64,000 nt of DNA from Sphingomonadales bacterium (GTDB lineage Bacteria; Pseudomonadota; Alphaproteobacteria; Sphingomonadales; Sphingomonadaceae). The translations under genes and the position numbers were made by a program. The notes beneath the pieces were generated by a model. It ran no database searches and had not been told where the DNA came from. It was given only the letters and a program-made list of their open reading frames with translations. The stretch spans positions 186,001 through 250,000 of the forward strand of contig JAFLDB010000002.1 of NCBI GenBank assembly GCA_017302615.1, given 5' to 3'. Of the stretch, positions 54,718 to 63,782 are shown piece after piece. Within the stretch, counting starts at the first letter, position 1, and each line of letters starts with the position of its first letter.

Positions 54718-55476
54718 TCACTGATTGCCCGAGCGGGCGGCGGCAATCGCCTTGCCCAGCACGTCGCGGCCAACCGCGCCGGCCAGCAGCTGATCGCCCA
54801 CTACCCAGCTGGGCGTGCCGTCGATCCCCAACTGGCGGGCCAGATCGATATTGGTCTTGAGCTCGGCCTCGACCCGCGGGTCCTTGATGAACTGGCGGGC
54901 CCGGTCCAGGTCCAGCCCGGCGGCGCGGGCCGCGCCCTCGATGCTGGCGGCATCGGTCCGTCCGGCGGCGAACATGGCCTTGTGGAAGGCCGGGAACTTG
55001 CCCTGCTCGGCCGCAGCCAGCGCCCAACGCGCGGCATCGGCGCTGGTCGGCGCGATGATCGGCAGTTCGCGCACCACGATCTTGAGATCGGGATTGGCGG
55101 CGATCAGCGCCTCCACCTCGGGCACCGAGGCGCGGCAATAGCCGCAGGCAAAATCGGTGAACTCGACCAGCACGACCGAGCCGTTGGGGTTGCCCAGCAC
55201 CATGCCGGGGAAGGGCTGTTCCAGCTTGCCGCCGGTCGCGGCAAGCTGCTTGCCGGTTTCCCGCTGGCGCAGGTTCTCCATCGCCTCGGGCAGGATTTCC
55301 GGATGCTCCAGGATGTAGTTGCGCACCACCTCCTCAACCGCGGCCTTGTCCATTCCGGCGCCCATCCCGCCGCCACCGGTCCGGGCGACGATCCAGCCGG
55401 TGGCCGCACCGGCCAGCAGCAGGGCGATGCCGGACAGCACCATGGGCAGGGCGGGACGCGAGGCGGGCTTGGTCAT
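54718..55476 (-). CDS. DsbA-family thiol:disulfide protein
   Basis: A 252-residue membrane-anchored periplasmic oxidoreductase. A signal anchor spans residues 12-32, followed by a charged stalk (VEEVVRNYILEHPEILPEAM). The thioredoxin domain has CGYC in FTDFACGYCRASVPE and the cis-Pro in GIDGTPSWVVGD. The architecture is that of BdbD/ScsC-type DsbA-like proteins rather than classical DsbA. It lies 11 bases upstream of the M48 gene's stop. Confidence 0.92.
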   Translation of the reverse strand: MTKPASRPALPMVLSGIALLLAGAATGWIVARTGGGGMGAGMDKAAVEEVVRNYILEHPEILPEAMENLRQRETGKQLAATGGKLEQPFPGMVLGNPNGSVVLVEFTDFACGYCRASVPEVEALIAANPDLKIVVRELPIIAPTSADAARWALAAAEQGKFPAFHKAMFAAGRTDAASIEGAARAAGLDLDRARQFIKDPRVEAELKTNIDLARQLGIDGTPSWVVGDQLLAGAVGRDVLGKAIAAARSGNQ

Positions 55477-55487
55477 GGGGCCGGGAG

Positions 55488-56852
55488 CTACCTGCGTTTC
55501 TTCTGCTGTTCAATCGCCGAGCGCGATTGCATGGCGATATCGCCGGCCCGGATCCAGTCGGCCGAACCCTTCGGCAGCCCGGCCTGGGCGCTTTCGGCGC
55601 TGCGCAGCGCGGCCGGGAAATTGTATTGCAGCACCTGCTGTTCAGCGCTGGCCAGCTGGGCGCGCGGAATATCGCCGCGCATGCCGTAGATCCGGCCGAG
55701 CTGGAACCACGCCCAGGGGTTCATCCGGTCGCGCGAGACGGCGGCGCGCAGTACGCGTTCGGCCTCGGCCAACTGGGCCGGATCTTCGGTGGCGATCAGG
55801 GCGTGGCCGAAGGTGGTGGCGATCAGCGGGTGAAAGCCCGACAGTTCGGTTGCTCGCCGCAAGGGATCGAGCGCTTCGGCCGGGCGGCCGGATTCGAACA
55901 GGACCTGGCCTTTCAGTTCGAGGAAATAGGGATCGTTGGGGGCACGGGCGAGCAGCGCATCGACTTCGGCCAGCGCCTTTTCCGGCTGCGCGTCCTTGTG
56001 CCAGGCATAGGTCCGGGCATAGCGTGCAGGCACGTCGGTCATCGTTTCAGGATAGACCTGGAAGGTTCGCTTGGGTTCGGAAATGAACCCGAACAGCTTG
56101 GCCTTGGCGCGCTGGAAGCGGGCTTCCAGCACCGGATCGGCCGGAGCGTTCCAGGCCGGGTCCTTCTCGTAGGTATCCTGCAGGGTGGCGATCCGGTCGG
56201 CGGTCAGCGGGTGGGTGCGATAGAATTCGGAATCGTAGGTGCGGGTCCAGCCGTGGCGCATTTCCAGGTTCTGCAGCCGCTTGAAGAAGGCAACCGAGCC
56301 CCGGCCCGACAGGCCCGCAGCGGACAGGTATTTGGCCCCGGCGGCATCGGCGCTGGCTTCCTGCCCGCGGTTGAAGGCCAGGAACTTGCCCAGTGCGGCC
56401 TGCTGCCCGGCCATCAGCACCCCGATCGCGGCATCGCCCGATCCGGCCGCAGCGGCGAGGCCGCCCAGCACCAGTGAAAGGATCGAGATACCGGTCGCCT
56501 GCCGCGCGCCGGCATCGTTGATCACGTGGCCACCGGTGATATGGCCCAGTTCGTGAGCAATCACGCCCTGCACTTCCAGGGCGGAGCCGGCCTCGTTGAT
56601 CAGGCCGGTGTGCAGGTAGATCACCTGACCCCCGGCGACGAAAGCGTTGATCGACGGATCTGCCACCAGCACGATGGTCATGTTGCGGGGATCGAGCCCG
56701 GCGGCGCGCACCAGCGGTGCAGCCATGTCGTTCAGCAGGGCCTCGGTCTCGGCATCGCGCAGGATCGATTGGGCCATGGCCGGCTGGACGGTCAGGGCAA
56801 AGACCATGACCAGGGCCAGACAGTGGGCGAACAGGCGGCGCAGGGCGGTCAT
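55488..56852 (-). CDS. M48 metallopeptidase with C-terminal TPR (BepA/YfgC-like)
   Basis: A 454-residue periplasmic protein. The signal peptide ends at QPAMAQ. The M48 domain contains the zinc motif VIAHELGHITGGH, and the third ligand in FNRGQEASADAAGAKYL. TPR-like repeats fill about residues 270-450 (KALAEVDALLARAPNDPYFLELKGQ). BepA-type proteases service the outer-membrane assembly machinery. Start ATG 56852. Confidence 0.93.
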   Translation of the reverse strand: MTALRRLFAHCLALVMVFALTVQPAMAQSILRDAETEALLNDMAAPLVRAAGLDPRNMTIVLVADPSINAFVAGGQVIYLHTGLINEAGSALEVQGVIAHELGHITGGHVINDAGARQATGISILSLVLGGLAAAAGSGDAAIGVLMAGQQAALGKFLAFNRGQEASADAAGAKYLSAAGLSGRGSVAFFKRLQNLEMRHGWTRTYDSEFYRTHPLTADRIATLQDTYEKDPAWNAPADPVLEARFQRAKAKLFGFISEPKRTFQVYPETMTDVPARYARTYAWHKDAQPEKALAEVDALLARAPNDPYFLELKGQVLFESGRPAEALDPLRRATELSGFHPLIATTFGHALIATEDPAQLAEAERVLRAAVSRDRMNPWAWFQLGRIYGMRGDIPRAQLASAEQQVLQYNFPAALRSAESAQAGLPKGSADWIRAGDIAMQSRSAIEQQKKRR

Positions 56853-56862
56853 GGTGGTCCTT

Positions 56863-57813
56863 CTAGCGGCGGGCTGCCTGAACCGGCGCTGAAGCTCCGC
56901 CATGCGCGGCCAGGAAGGCCAGCACCGGGTCGATCACCTGCCGGTCGCGGTTGAACGGGGCGGCCAGCTTGATCACCGGATCGCTGTGGTCGAGGCCCGG
57001 CAGGATCAGCGCCCGGGTGGGCAGCCCGGCCGCGGTCAGCGCACGGGCCAGGGCGGCGGAATTGCGGGGCTTCACCGTTTCATCGGCATCCCCGGTCAGC
57101 AACAGCATCGGCGGGGCATCGCCGCGCGCAAAGCCGATCGGCTGGGTTATTGCCGGATCCGCGACATGGCCAAAGGCATTGCGGGCCGAATCGGACGTGA
57201 ACGGGAAGAAGTCATAAGGTCCGGACAGGCCGACCACGCCCCTGATGAAGCCTTCCTCCACGCCCGCGCGGCCCAGCCATTGCCGCTCCAGCGCCAGCAT
57301 CGCCGCGTTGTAGGCCCCGGCGGAATGGCCCATCAGGAACACCCGCGCCGGATCGCCGCCGTGCGCCGCGATATTGTCCTTCACCCAGGCGACCGCCGCC
57401 GCACCATCTTCCAGCATCCGGGGATAGACCCCGTCGGGGCCGAGCCGGTAACCGGCCAGCACCACGACATAACCGGCCCGCGCAAACTGGCGGCCGACAA
57501 AGCGGTAATCCTCGGGTCGGCCGGCATGCCAGCCGCCGCCGTGGATGAACACCAGCACCGGGTGCTGCCCGGGCGCATTGGGCACAATGACGTCAAGCCG
57601 CTGAGCCGGATCGGGGCCGAAAGTGACACCACTGGCGGCCAGCGCCGTGCCCTCGGTCCGGCCCACGGTTTGGTCGGCCCAGTCCAGCAGGGCGACCGAA
57701 TTGGTGGCATGGGCAAAGCGCCACAGCCCGAACAGGCCCAGCGCCAGTGCGCCCAGGGTGACGGCAATCCAGCCCATGCGGCCCAGCTTTCCCTTTCGCG
57801 CAGCCTGTTCCAT
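56863..57813 (-). CDS. Alpha/beta hydrolase (esterase/lipase-like)
   Basis: A 316-residue membrane-anchored hydrolase of the hormone-sensitive-lipase type. An N-terminal anchor is at residues 12-35. The oxyanion hole is FIHGGGWHAG, the nucleophile Ser is in FLMGHSAGAYNAAML, the acid is near LTGDADETVKP, and the His is in LPGLDHSDPV. Substrate unknown. It is ten bases upstream of the M48 start on the same strand. Confidence 0.9.
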   Translation of the reverse strand: MEQAARKGKLGRMGWIAVTLGALALGLFGLWRFAHATNSVALLDWADQTVGRTEGTALAASGVTFGPDPAQRLDVIVPNAPGQHPVLVFIHGGGWHAGRPEDYRFVGRQFARAGYVVVLAGYRLGPDGVYPRMLEDGAAAVAWVKDNIAAHGGDPARVFLMGHSAGAYNAAMLALERQWLGRAGVEEGFIRGVVGLSGPYDFFPFTSDSARNAFGHVADPAITQPIGFARGDAPPMLLLTGDADETVKPRNSAALARALTAAGLPTRALILPGLDHSDPVIKLAAPFNRDRQVIDPVLAFLAAHGGASAPVQAARR

Positions 57814-57837
57814 GCAGGCAGCCTAGCCGCAAAAGCA

Positions 57838-57873
57838 CAGGCGCGCCATGCCCCGATGGGACAGGCGCGCCTG
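57838..57873 (-). terminator. Candidate terminator after PAS gene
   Basis: A perfect CAGGCGCGCC/GGCGCGCCTG stem with a 16-base loop lies between the PAS gene and the hydrolase on the minus strand. The tail reads TGCTTTTGC, a short T run, so termination may be partial. Confidence 0.55.
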
Positions 57874-57893
57874 CTTGAACTTGTCGTCGGGCC

Positions 57894-59381
57894 TTAGCCG
57901 AGCAGCTTCTTCGCAGCCTTCTCCAGCAGCGGCACATCGTCTGCCACTTCGCCCAGCAGCACCACTTCGCCGGTGGGGAGACGGCGGGCCACCAGCAGGG
58001 TGAATTCCGCGCCTTCGCTTTCGACGCTGTCCAGCGGGGCATGATCGAGCAGACGCAGCTTGCGGGCCAGCGCCTCGCGCGGGGTCAGGCGCGGTTCGTC
58101 CTGTTTGCCGCTTTCCTCGCGCTTGAGCCGGCGCTCCTCGGTCACCACGCCCTTGAGACCGCCCGGCGCGGCCGAGAGGTAGCCGGCCAGCGAACCGCGG
58201 GCGAGGCCGATGCGCTGGGCATGGCTCAGCGCGGTGGCATACTCGGTCAGGCGGGTCTTGTCGTAATCGGCGCCGAACACCAGCTTGACCACCGGGGTCA
58301 TCGGCGCGCGGTCCTGCACGGTCAGGCCGGAGTCGGCGACCAGCTCGGCAAATTCCTCCGGTGCATCGGCGGCGGCGAGCGAGAAGTCATAGGCCTTGCC
58401 GATCGCGGCATAGAGCGCGTGGCGGGTGCGGTCTTCCGATCCGCGGGCGGCCTCGGCCAGCTCGCGGGCCTTGGCCAGCCAGTCGGCCAGACCGAGATCG
58501 TCGGCCGGTTCCTCGTCTGCCTCGTCGAAGGCAGCCAGATCCAGCGCGTCCTCTGCCACCGGCGCGGCACGCGCGGCGGAAAAGCCCAGCGGCGGGGCGG
58601 TGTAATCGTCCTCGTCGTCGCTCGCGCTGCCCATCAGGTGGGCAAAGCGCGGCAGCGGCAGGCTGTCGTCCACTTCTTCGACCGCTTCCAGACCGGACAG
58701 GTCCAGTGCATCGGCATCGACGCTATCGGCCGGGCCATCGGCCCATTCGGTGATCGGATCGTGGCGGCGGGTCGGAGCGGCAGCTTCCAGCGCCTGGTCG
58801 ATCTCGCTCAGGAGCTCGTCGGTGGTCGCCTGGTCGGCCAGTTCCTTCCAGTTGATCACGCCATAGATGAAGTCGATCGTCTCGTCGTCGGACGAGAACG
58901 GCAGCAGGATCCCGCGATAGAGGATTGTCCGGCCGCGCTGGTTGACGAATTCGGCCTCGAACCCGATCGGCGCCTGGTTGGCCAGGATCTGCATGTAATG
59001 ATCGGTGATTCGCGACAGCAGCGAGCGGGCCGGAACATCGGACAGCGTCTCGATCCGGTCGTCGGTGCCGCATTCCTCGGCCAGCTTGTCGCCCAGATAG
59101 CGGATCGCCGGGTTCTCGATCCCCACGGTGAAGTCCAGCAGCACGCTGTGCGGGCCGAAATCCGGCAAGCTTTCGGGGTCAAGATCTTCAATCGACGGGA
59201 AATTCCGGTTGTCGAGCAGGCTGGCCCAGTGGTTGTAGGCGCGCACCTGCATGCGCCGCTCGTCCTGCCCGATCGGGCTGGGGGGCGGTTCGCGCGGGGC
59301 CTCTTCCTCGCCAAAGCCGACTTCGGGCCAATCGTCGCCGGGATCGGCGCGATCGATGTAATTCCCGCGATACGTATCCAT
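57894..59381 (-). CDS. PAS-domain protein of unknown function
   Basis: A 495-residue soluble acidic protein. Residues about 45-190 look like a PAS domain (NHWASLLDNRNFPSIEDLDPE, then DFIYGVINWKEL). The central about 200-300 is an acidic, low-complexity linker. The C-terminal (LAAADAPEEFAELVADSGLTV, then KREESGKQDEPRLTPREAL) is helical. No kinase or output domain is present, so it may be a scaffold or sensor adaptor. A CtrA-like site lies 50 bases upstream. Confidence 0.82.
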   Translation of the reverse strand: MDTYRGNYIDRADPGDDWPEVGFGEEEAPREPPPSPIGQDERRMQVRAYNHWASLLDNRNFPSIEDLDPESLPDFGPHSVLLDFTVGIENPAIRYLGDKLAEECGTDDRIETLSDVPARSLLSRITDHYMQILANQAPIGFEAEFVNQRGRTILYRGILLPFSSDDETIDFIYGVINWKELADQATTDELLSEIDQALEAAAPTRRHDPITEWADGPADSVDADALDLSGLEAVEEVDDSLPLPRFAHLMGSASDDEDDYTAPPLGFSAARAAPVAEDALDLAAFDEADEEPADDLGLADWLAKARELAEAARGSEDRTRHALYAAIGKAYDFSLAAADAPEEFAELVADSGLTVQDRAPMTPVVKLVFGADYDKTRLTEYATALSHAQRIGLARGSLAGYLSAAPGGLKGVVTEERRLKREESGKQDEPRLTPREALARKLRLLDHAPLDSVESEGAEFTLLVARRLPTGEVVLLGEVADDVPLLEKAAKKLLG

Positions 59382-59430
59382 GTGGTTTCCCCACCAAGTC
59401 CCTGTCTCAGCAGGTTTTGGCGCAACATGG

Positions 59431-59445
59431 TAAATTAAAGGTTAA
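59431..59445 (-). promoter_or_regulatory. CtrA-like site upstream of PAS gene
   Basis: On the minus strand TTAACCTTTAATTTA reads as TTAA-N7-TTTA, one base off the CtrA consensus TTAA-N7-TTAA. It lies 50 to 64 bases upstream of the PAS-gene start, in an AT-rich patch of an otherwise GC-rich region. Confidence 0.4.
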
Positions 59446-59474
59446 GTTGCGCGGGAAGTTGGGGCGACTTGGCG

Positions 59475-60731
59475 TCATGCGATGATGCGGCCTTCGCCGG
59501 GGCCGGGCATCGGGGCCAGGCGGTGCAGCAGCGGCACCAGCACCAGCAGCAGGACGGCCGCCACCCGGATCGCATCGGCCACCCCGATCAGGTCGGACAG
59601 CAGGCCGATGGCATAGGCCCCCAGCGCCATGCCGCCAAAGGTGACGGCCTGGTAGATTGCCATGCAGCGGCCCAGGATATCCTCGGGCGAGCGCAGCTGC
59701 ATTGCGACGTTGAGGCTGGCGAGGGTTGCGACCCAGCCACCGCCGGCCACCAGCGCGCCGCCCAGCGCCGGTGGCAGGGTGGTGGCTCCGGCAATCGGCA
59801 GCAGGGCCAGCGCGAACAGGGTCTGGGCCACGCCGACCACCCGTCCGCTGCCCCAGCGCCGCCGCGCCGCCGAGATCCACAGCGCGGTAATGATCGATCC
59901 CAGCCCGAAGGCTCCCAGCAGCAGCCCGAAATCGACTTCGTCCCCGCCGATCTGCTCGCGCACCAGGATCGGCACCAGCGCCAGATAGCCGACCCCGCAA
60001 AAGCCAAAGGCCAGCCCGCGGGCCAGCACCCGGCGCAGCGGGCTCGATCCCGCGCAGAACCGCAGGCCCCGGGCGATCGAGGCCAGCATCGGCTGGCGCT
60101 CGCGCGCGGGCATTTCCGGTCGCCAGCGCAGCAGCACCACGATCAGCGCCAGATAGGACAGGGTGTTGAAGGCAAAGGCCGGAGCCGGGCCGGCCAGCGA
60201 CACCAGCAGCCCGCCCAGCGCCGGGCCGACGCTGCGGGCCAGGTTGAAGGCAATGGTGTTGAGCGAAATCGCCTGCGGCAGATCCTCTCCTCCGACCTGC
60301 AGCCGGACCGAGGCCTGCCAGGCCGGTCCGTTGAGCGCGCTGCCCGCGCCGACCAGCATGGTAAGCCCCAGCAGCAGCACCGGGCCGATCAGCCCGGCCC
60401 AGGTCAGCCCGGCCAGAGTGGCGGAAGCGGCCAGCATCACGCCCTGCGCGGCCAGCATAACCTTGCGCCGGTCATGGTTGTCGGCAATCGCCCCGGCAAA
60501 GACCGCCAGCAGCATGATCGGCAGGGTGGTCGATGCCTGGACCAGCGCGATCAGCTGATGCGATGGGGTCAGTTCGGTCATCAGCCAGGCCGCCCCGACC
60601 GACTGGATCATGCTGCCCAGGTTCGACGCGAGATTGGCGATCCAGATCGCGCGAAAGGCGGGATGGCGGAACGGAGCGAGCGGCTTGCCGGGGGCGGTCA
60701 GACCGGAAGGGGCGGGTTGCGCATCGCTCAC
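59475..60731 (-). CDS. MFS exporter (EntS/MFS_3-like)
   Basis: A 418-residue transporter with 12 predicted transmembrane segments. The N-terminus (HPAFRAIWIANLASNLGSMI) and the loop AGAIADNHDRRKVML between helices 2 and 3 are typical of the MFS_3 (EntS-like) group. The substrate is unknown. A long hydrophilic tail is absent. It reads toward the PAS gene on the same strand. Confidence 0.92.
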   Translation of the reverse strand: MSDAQPAPSGLTAPGKPLAPFRHPAFRAIWIANLASNLGSMIQSVGAAWLMTELTPSHQLIALVQASTTLPIMLLAVFAGAIADNHDRRKVMLAAQGVMLAASATLAGLTWAGLIGPVLLLGLTMLVGAGSALNGPAWQASVRLQVGGEDLPQAISLNTIAFNLARSVGPALGGLLVSLAGPAPAFAFNTLSYLALIVVLLRWRPEMPARERQPMLASIARGLRFCAGSSPLRRVLARGLAFGFCGVGYLALVPILVREQIGGDEVDFGLLLGAFGLGSIITALWISAARRRWGSGRVVGVAQTLFALALLPIAGATTLPPALGGALVAGGGWVATLASLNVAMQLRSPEDILGRCMAIYQAVTFGGMALGAYAIGLLSDLIGVADAIRVAAVLLLVLVPLLHRLAPMPGPGEGRIIA

Positions 60732-60763
60732 CAGCGAAGGCTAGGCCCGCCGCCGCGATCCCG

Positions 60764-61249
60764 TCAACCGCTCCAGCCGGACAGCTTCGGATCGATCAGC
60801 CCCAGCTGGCGGCGCAGCGCGGCGCGGGCCAGCCGTTCCACTTCCACCTTGCGGCGCGCGGCGGCTAGCGGCACGGTTGCCGCCGGGCGCAGGATTTCCG
60901 CGTCATAGCCATCGGCCACGATCAGTCCGCAGCGCTCCGGCAGGAACGGCGGTTCTTCCATGCAGGCGCGGTCAAGGTGCGGGGCCAGCCCCCAATAGAA
61001 CCGGTCGCAATGATCGAGGTAGTCGGTCCACTTGCCGTCGCCCAAGAGGTCGGCCCGGCTGACCTTGATCTCCACGATCACCAGGTGACCCTTGGCGTCG
61101 ATTCCCATCAGGTCGGCCCGGCGGTTGGAACGCAGCGGCATTTCCGCCAGGCAGAAAATGTCGTTGCGGGCAAACAGCCGGCAGATCCCCCGGGCCACGG
61201 CCTGGGCGGCCTTCAGATCGGCATCATCGGGAATCGGGGCGGCGGGCAT
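60764..61249 (-). CDS. mmcB: MmcB family DNA repair protein
   Basis: A 161-residue protein of the MmcB family of predicted PD-(D/E)XK-like nucleases, associated with mutagenic repair in Caulobacter. The NRRADLMGIDAKGHLVIVEIKVSRADLLGDGKWTDY region holds the probable Asp, and EIK as the D-x-K core, and the C-terminal CGLIVADGYDAEIL is also typical. Start ATG 61249. It lies 32 bases downstream of the MFS start on the same strand. Confidence 0.88.
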   Translation of the reverse strand: MPAAPIPDDADLKAAQAVARGICRLFARNDIFCLAEMPLRSNRRADLMGIDAKGHLVIVEIKVSRADLLGDGKWTDYLDHCDRFYWGLAPHLDRACMEEPPFLPERCGLIVADGYDAEILRPAATVPLAAARRKVEVERLARAALRRQLGLIDPKLSGWSG

Positions 61250-61305
61250 CGGCCCTGCCTAGGAACAAACTGGGAACCGCGCAAGCGGGTTCCAGCGGCC
61301 CGGCC

Positions 61306-61737
61306 TCAGGTAAAGCGGCGTGGCGCGTTATCCTCGGGCGGCGGAACCAGGGCCAGCAAGGCCGCGCGGGCGGCGTGGAATTCCTGCCACAGCGCCAGGG
61401 CGGCGGCCGCCGGGTTCACGCCGCGGGCGTGGATCGCCAGCAGCGCGGCAATGCCCGGCTGCATCACGGCGGACAGGTCCTCGATCCCCTGCTCCGCCAG
61501 TTCACGCCGCCAGCCACCGGCGTCGCGCATTACCGCGGGGAAATTGCGCACTTCGGCGCGCATCGGCTCTGCTGCCATGCCGGCCAGCGTGCCGACCACG
61601 CCGATCGCGTCGTGCAGTGCCGACCATTGCATGCTCATGGCGCTGGCCGAAGCCTGACCGAACTCGGCCCGGCCCGAACCGGGCAGCGCGCCGCCGCCAA
61701 GCGGGGCGGACGGAGTGAAAGAGGAATGCATGTTCAT
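61306..61737 (-). CDS. Hypothetical protein
   Basis: A 143-residue protein rich in Ala with no cysteine, signal or membrane segment. Residues 35-135 appear helical (MSMQWSALHDAIGVVGTLAG). I do not recognise a family. It lies between mmcB and the tRNA-Arg insertion site and may mark the last host gene. Confidence 0.6.
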   Translation of the reverse strand: MNMHSSFTPSAPLGGGALPGSGRAEFGQASASAMSMQWSALHDAIGVVGTLAGMAAEPMRAEVRNFPAVMRDAGGWRRELAEQGIEDLSAVMQPGIAALLAIHARGVNPAAAALALWQEFHAARAALLALVPPPEDNAPRRFT

Positions 61738-61843
61738 CCCTGCTCCTTAACCCGGCCGCCGTTGCCAATTCGCTAATGCCCGCCCGGCCCAAGCGAAAAG
61801 GCACTGGCGCAAGCGCCACCACGCTGCTAACCGCAGCCCTCAC

Positions 61844-61893
<50 letters not shown>

Positions 61894-62008
61894 AGTGCGA
61901 AACGAATCGATTGAAGGAGTTTTTTGCGAGTGTTTTCAGGATATTGAGGTCAGAGCCAAATCGGCTTCACACCGCAAAATTTTCCGCGTAAGCACCGCGT
62001 AAGCAGAT
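61894..62008. other. Element junction segment with 11-bp tandem repeat
   Basis: Between the truncated and the complete tRNA-Arg copies lies 115 nt that is AT-richer than the surroundings and has no good reading frame. It includes an exact tandem repeat of CCGCGTAAGCA (61984-61994 and 61995-62005), ending four bases before the second tRNA. Such repeats near att sites often bind integrase or excisionase. It has no integrase gene in view. Confidence 0.6.
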
Positions 62009-62085
62009 GCACCCGTAGCTCAGCTGGATAGAGTGTCGCCCTCCGAAGGCGAAGGCCACTGGTTCGAATCCAGTCGGGTGCGCCA
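62009..62085 (+). tRNA. tRNA-Arg(CCG), complete
   Basis: A full 77-nt cloverleaf with encoded CCA. Anticodon CCG is at 62043-62045. The anticodon stem is TCGCC/GGCGA, which differs from the truncated copy (CTGCC/GGCAG) by two paired compensatory changes. The T arm is CTGGTTCGAATCCAG, and GCACCCG pairs with CGGGTGC at the acceptor. It is therefore not a simple duplicate of the host gene and may be element-borne. Confidence 0.95.
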
Positions 62086-62460
62086 GCTTCCTCAATAGTT
62101 TCCCGAAAATCGTCGTGTTTTGAGGGGAAAGATTTCCCCTGAGCCCGAGCTGCTGCGCATCTCGGCCTACCCCTTCGAGCGGGGGCACCCCGCAACGCCC
62201 CATGATTCGGAGCGGGGCTGTTGACGCGCTCTGTCCCGCAGGGCCTGCGGCCTTGCTCCTGAGGGCGCCGCGTTTGACGGGCATGCCCCGCGCGCACTCT
62301 GAACCGGCGGACAGAACGGCGCGCGCAGGCATGGAAAACCGACATTCCCCGGCTTTCCGCCTGCACGAGCAAGTGCGCAATTGCCGCCTCCCTTCAGGGT
62401 GCGATTTCCTGCCTTGGTAACCTCGCTTGCCGCTCGTGCGACATTCAGCATGAGCAGGTT
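62086..62460. other. Non-coding stretch after tRNA-Arg
   Basis: I see no supportable gene here. It holds a small hairpin AGGGGAA/TTCCCCT at 62123-62140 with no T tract, and several GC-rich inverted segments. A 72-codon open frame at 62202 has no family character. This is probably the untranslated left end of the integrated element. Confidence 0.5.
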
Positions 62461-62543
62461 AGAGTGAGAGGGTGGCGGGCTTCGCCGTGACGGGATGAGG
62501 GTCGAGAGAGAGGCTCCCGGCCGCCCGTCATGGAGATTCTCCC
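62461..62543 (+). promoter_or_regulatory. Structured leader of DUF932 gene (copy 1)
   Basis: This leader is nearly the same as one at 63783. TGACGGG (62488-62494) pairs with CCCGTCA (62524-62530), enclosing a hairpin at 62501-62521 (GTCGAGAG/CTCCCGGC, one A-C mismatch, AGAGG loop). The ribosome-binding site GGAGA directly follows. An ATG at 62530 opens a five-codon frame whose TGA overlaps the gene start. Confidence 0.6.
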
Positions 62544-63737
62544 ATGAACATGCAGGTTCTCGATACGCGCCGCAATGCGAGCGGCGGCTACAAGGTGGAT
62601 GTCACGCGCGGCGAACGCGTCGGGCGAGTGTCGTCGGAGTGGTTTTCGCGGCCCGACGATGAACGGTATCTCTCGCTGGGCGATCTCGCCCGCTCGGTGC
62701 GCGGCCGATCAGAGCGTAGCCGGACCCGCGTGGTCGAGACAGCGCTGATCCACGTCGAAGCGAGCCGCAACGATCCCGAGCGCCTGGCGTTGATGCTGCC
62801 GGGTGCCGATGCCCCCGTGGCGCCGACCCACTGGAGCTTCGGACAACTGGCAAGCCAGGTGGGCGCTCCCGCCGCCTATCTACGCCAGCTTCCCGCGCCG
62901 CTCGCCGCGATCAACCTGCAATACGGCCTGACTTCGAACCGGGCCGAGCAGATCAAGACGCTGGAAACCGACAATGGGAGGGTCGAACTGCGCGCCGTGA
63001 CCGGCCCCGACTATGGCCGCATCTACGACCACGAACTCGTCGAAGCGGTGCAGAAGATCGCGGGCAACGGCACCGGCGACACCCGTTGGAAGGTGCCGGG
63101 CGTGCTCGACTGGTCGACCGGGATCTACAATCCTTGTGTAGATATTTCGAAGGACACGACTACGCTCTACGCCTCCGACCGCGACGTGTTCCTGTTCCTG
63201 GTCGATGACCTCAATCCCATCGAAGCGGGCCGACTGCCCGATGGATCACCCGATCTCTACTTCCGCGGTTTCTACTGCTGGAACTCCGAGGTTGGCGCGA
63301 AGACGCTCGGCATGGCGAGCTTCTACCTGCGCGCGGTCTGCCAGAACCGCAATCTGTGGGGCGTCGAGGACTTCGAGGAAATCAGCATCCGACATAGCAA
63401 GTACGCGGCCAATCGCTTCGCTCACGAAGCCGCGCCGGCGCTGGAAGGCTTTGCCAACTCTTCGCCGCTGCCCTTCGTCAACGGCATCAAGGCGGCACGC
63501 GAGCGGATCGTTGCCCGCACCGACGAGGACCGCAGCGACTTCCTCCGGGCGCGTGGCTTTTCGAAGGCCGAGACCGGCAAGATCATCGAGACCGTGCTGG
63601 CCGAAGAAGGCCGTCCGCCCGAATCGATCTTCGATTTCGTGCAGGGCATCACCGCGCTGGCTCGCGGCAAGGCTCACCAGGATGCTCGCCTCGACATGGA
63701 GGGTAAGGCGAAGAAGCTGCTCGACCGGGTCCATTGA
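62544..63737 (+). CDS. DUF932 domain protein of an integrative element
   Basis: A 397-residue protein of the DUF932 (phage/plasmid-like) family, usual in integrative elements and plasmids of proteobacteria. The WSFGQLASQVGAPAAYLRQLP and DKDRDVFLFLVDD-like DRDVFLFLVDDLNPIE segments, the GFYCWNSEVGAKTLGMASFY block and the C-terminal VLAEEGRPPESIFDFVQGIT all fit. It may be related to phage LGT_TIGR03299 proteins. Function unknown. A second element gene with the same leader follows. Confidence 0.9.
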   Translation: MNMQVLDTRRNASGGYKVDVTRGERVGRVSSEWFSRPDDERYLSLGDLARSVRGRSERSRTRVVETALIHVEASRNDPERLALMLPGADAPVAPTHWSFGQLASQVGAPAAYLRQLPAPLAAINLQYGLTSNRAEQIKTLETDNGRVELRAVTGPDYGRIYDHELVEAVQKIAGNGTGDTRWKVPGVLDWSTGIYNPCVDISKDTTTLYASDRDVFLFLVDDLNPIEAGRLPDGSPDLYFRGFYCWNSEVGAKTLGMASFYLRAVCQNRNLWGVEDFEEISIRHSKYAANRFAHEAAPALEGFANSSPLPFVNGIKAARERIVARTDEDRSDFLRARGFSKAETGKIIETVLAEEGRPPESIFDFVQGITALARGKAHQDARLDMEGKAKKLLDRVH

Positions 63738-63782
63738 TCCGGGTTCTTCCTGTCTGTTCTCCTGAGTGGCGCTGCCTTCTCC

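Noticed and set aside
61967..62380. Minus-strand frame whose translation contains [17 protein letters not shown]
   Set aside because: This phrase is the translated antisense of a tRNA gene region, a common misannotation, not a protein.
62202..62420. 72-codon + strand frame between the tRNA and DUF932
   Set aside because: No ribosome-binding site or family character; composition fits non-coding element DNA.
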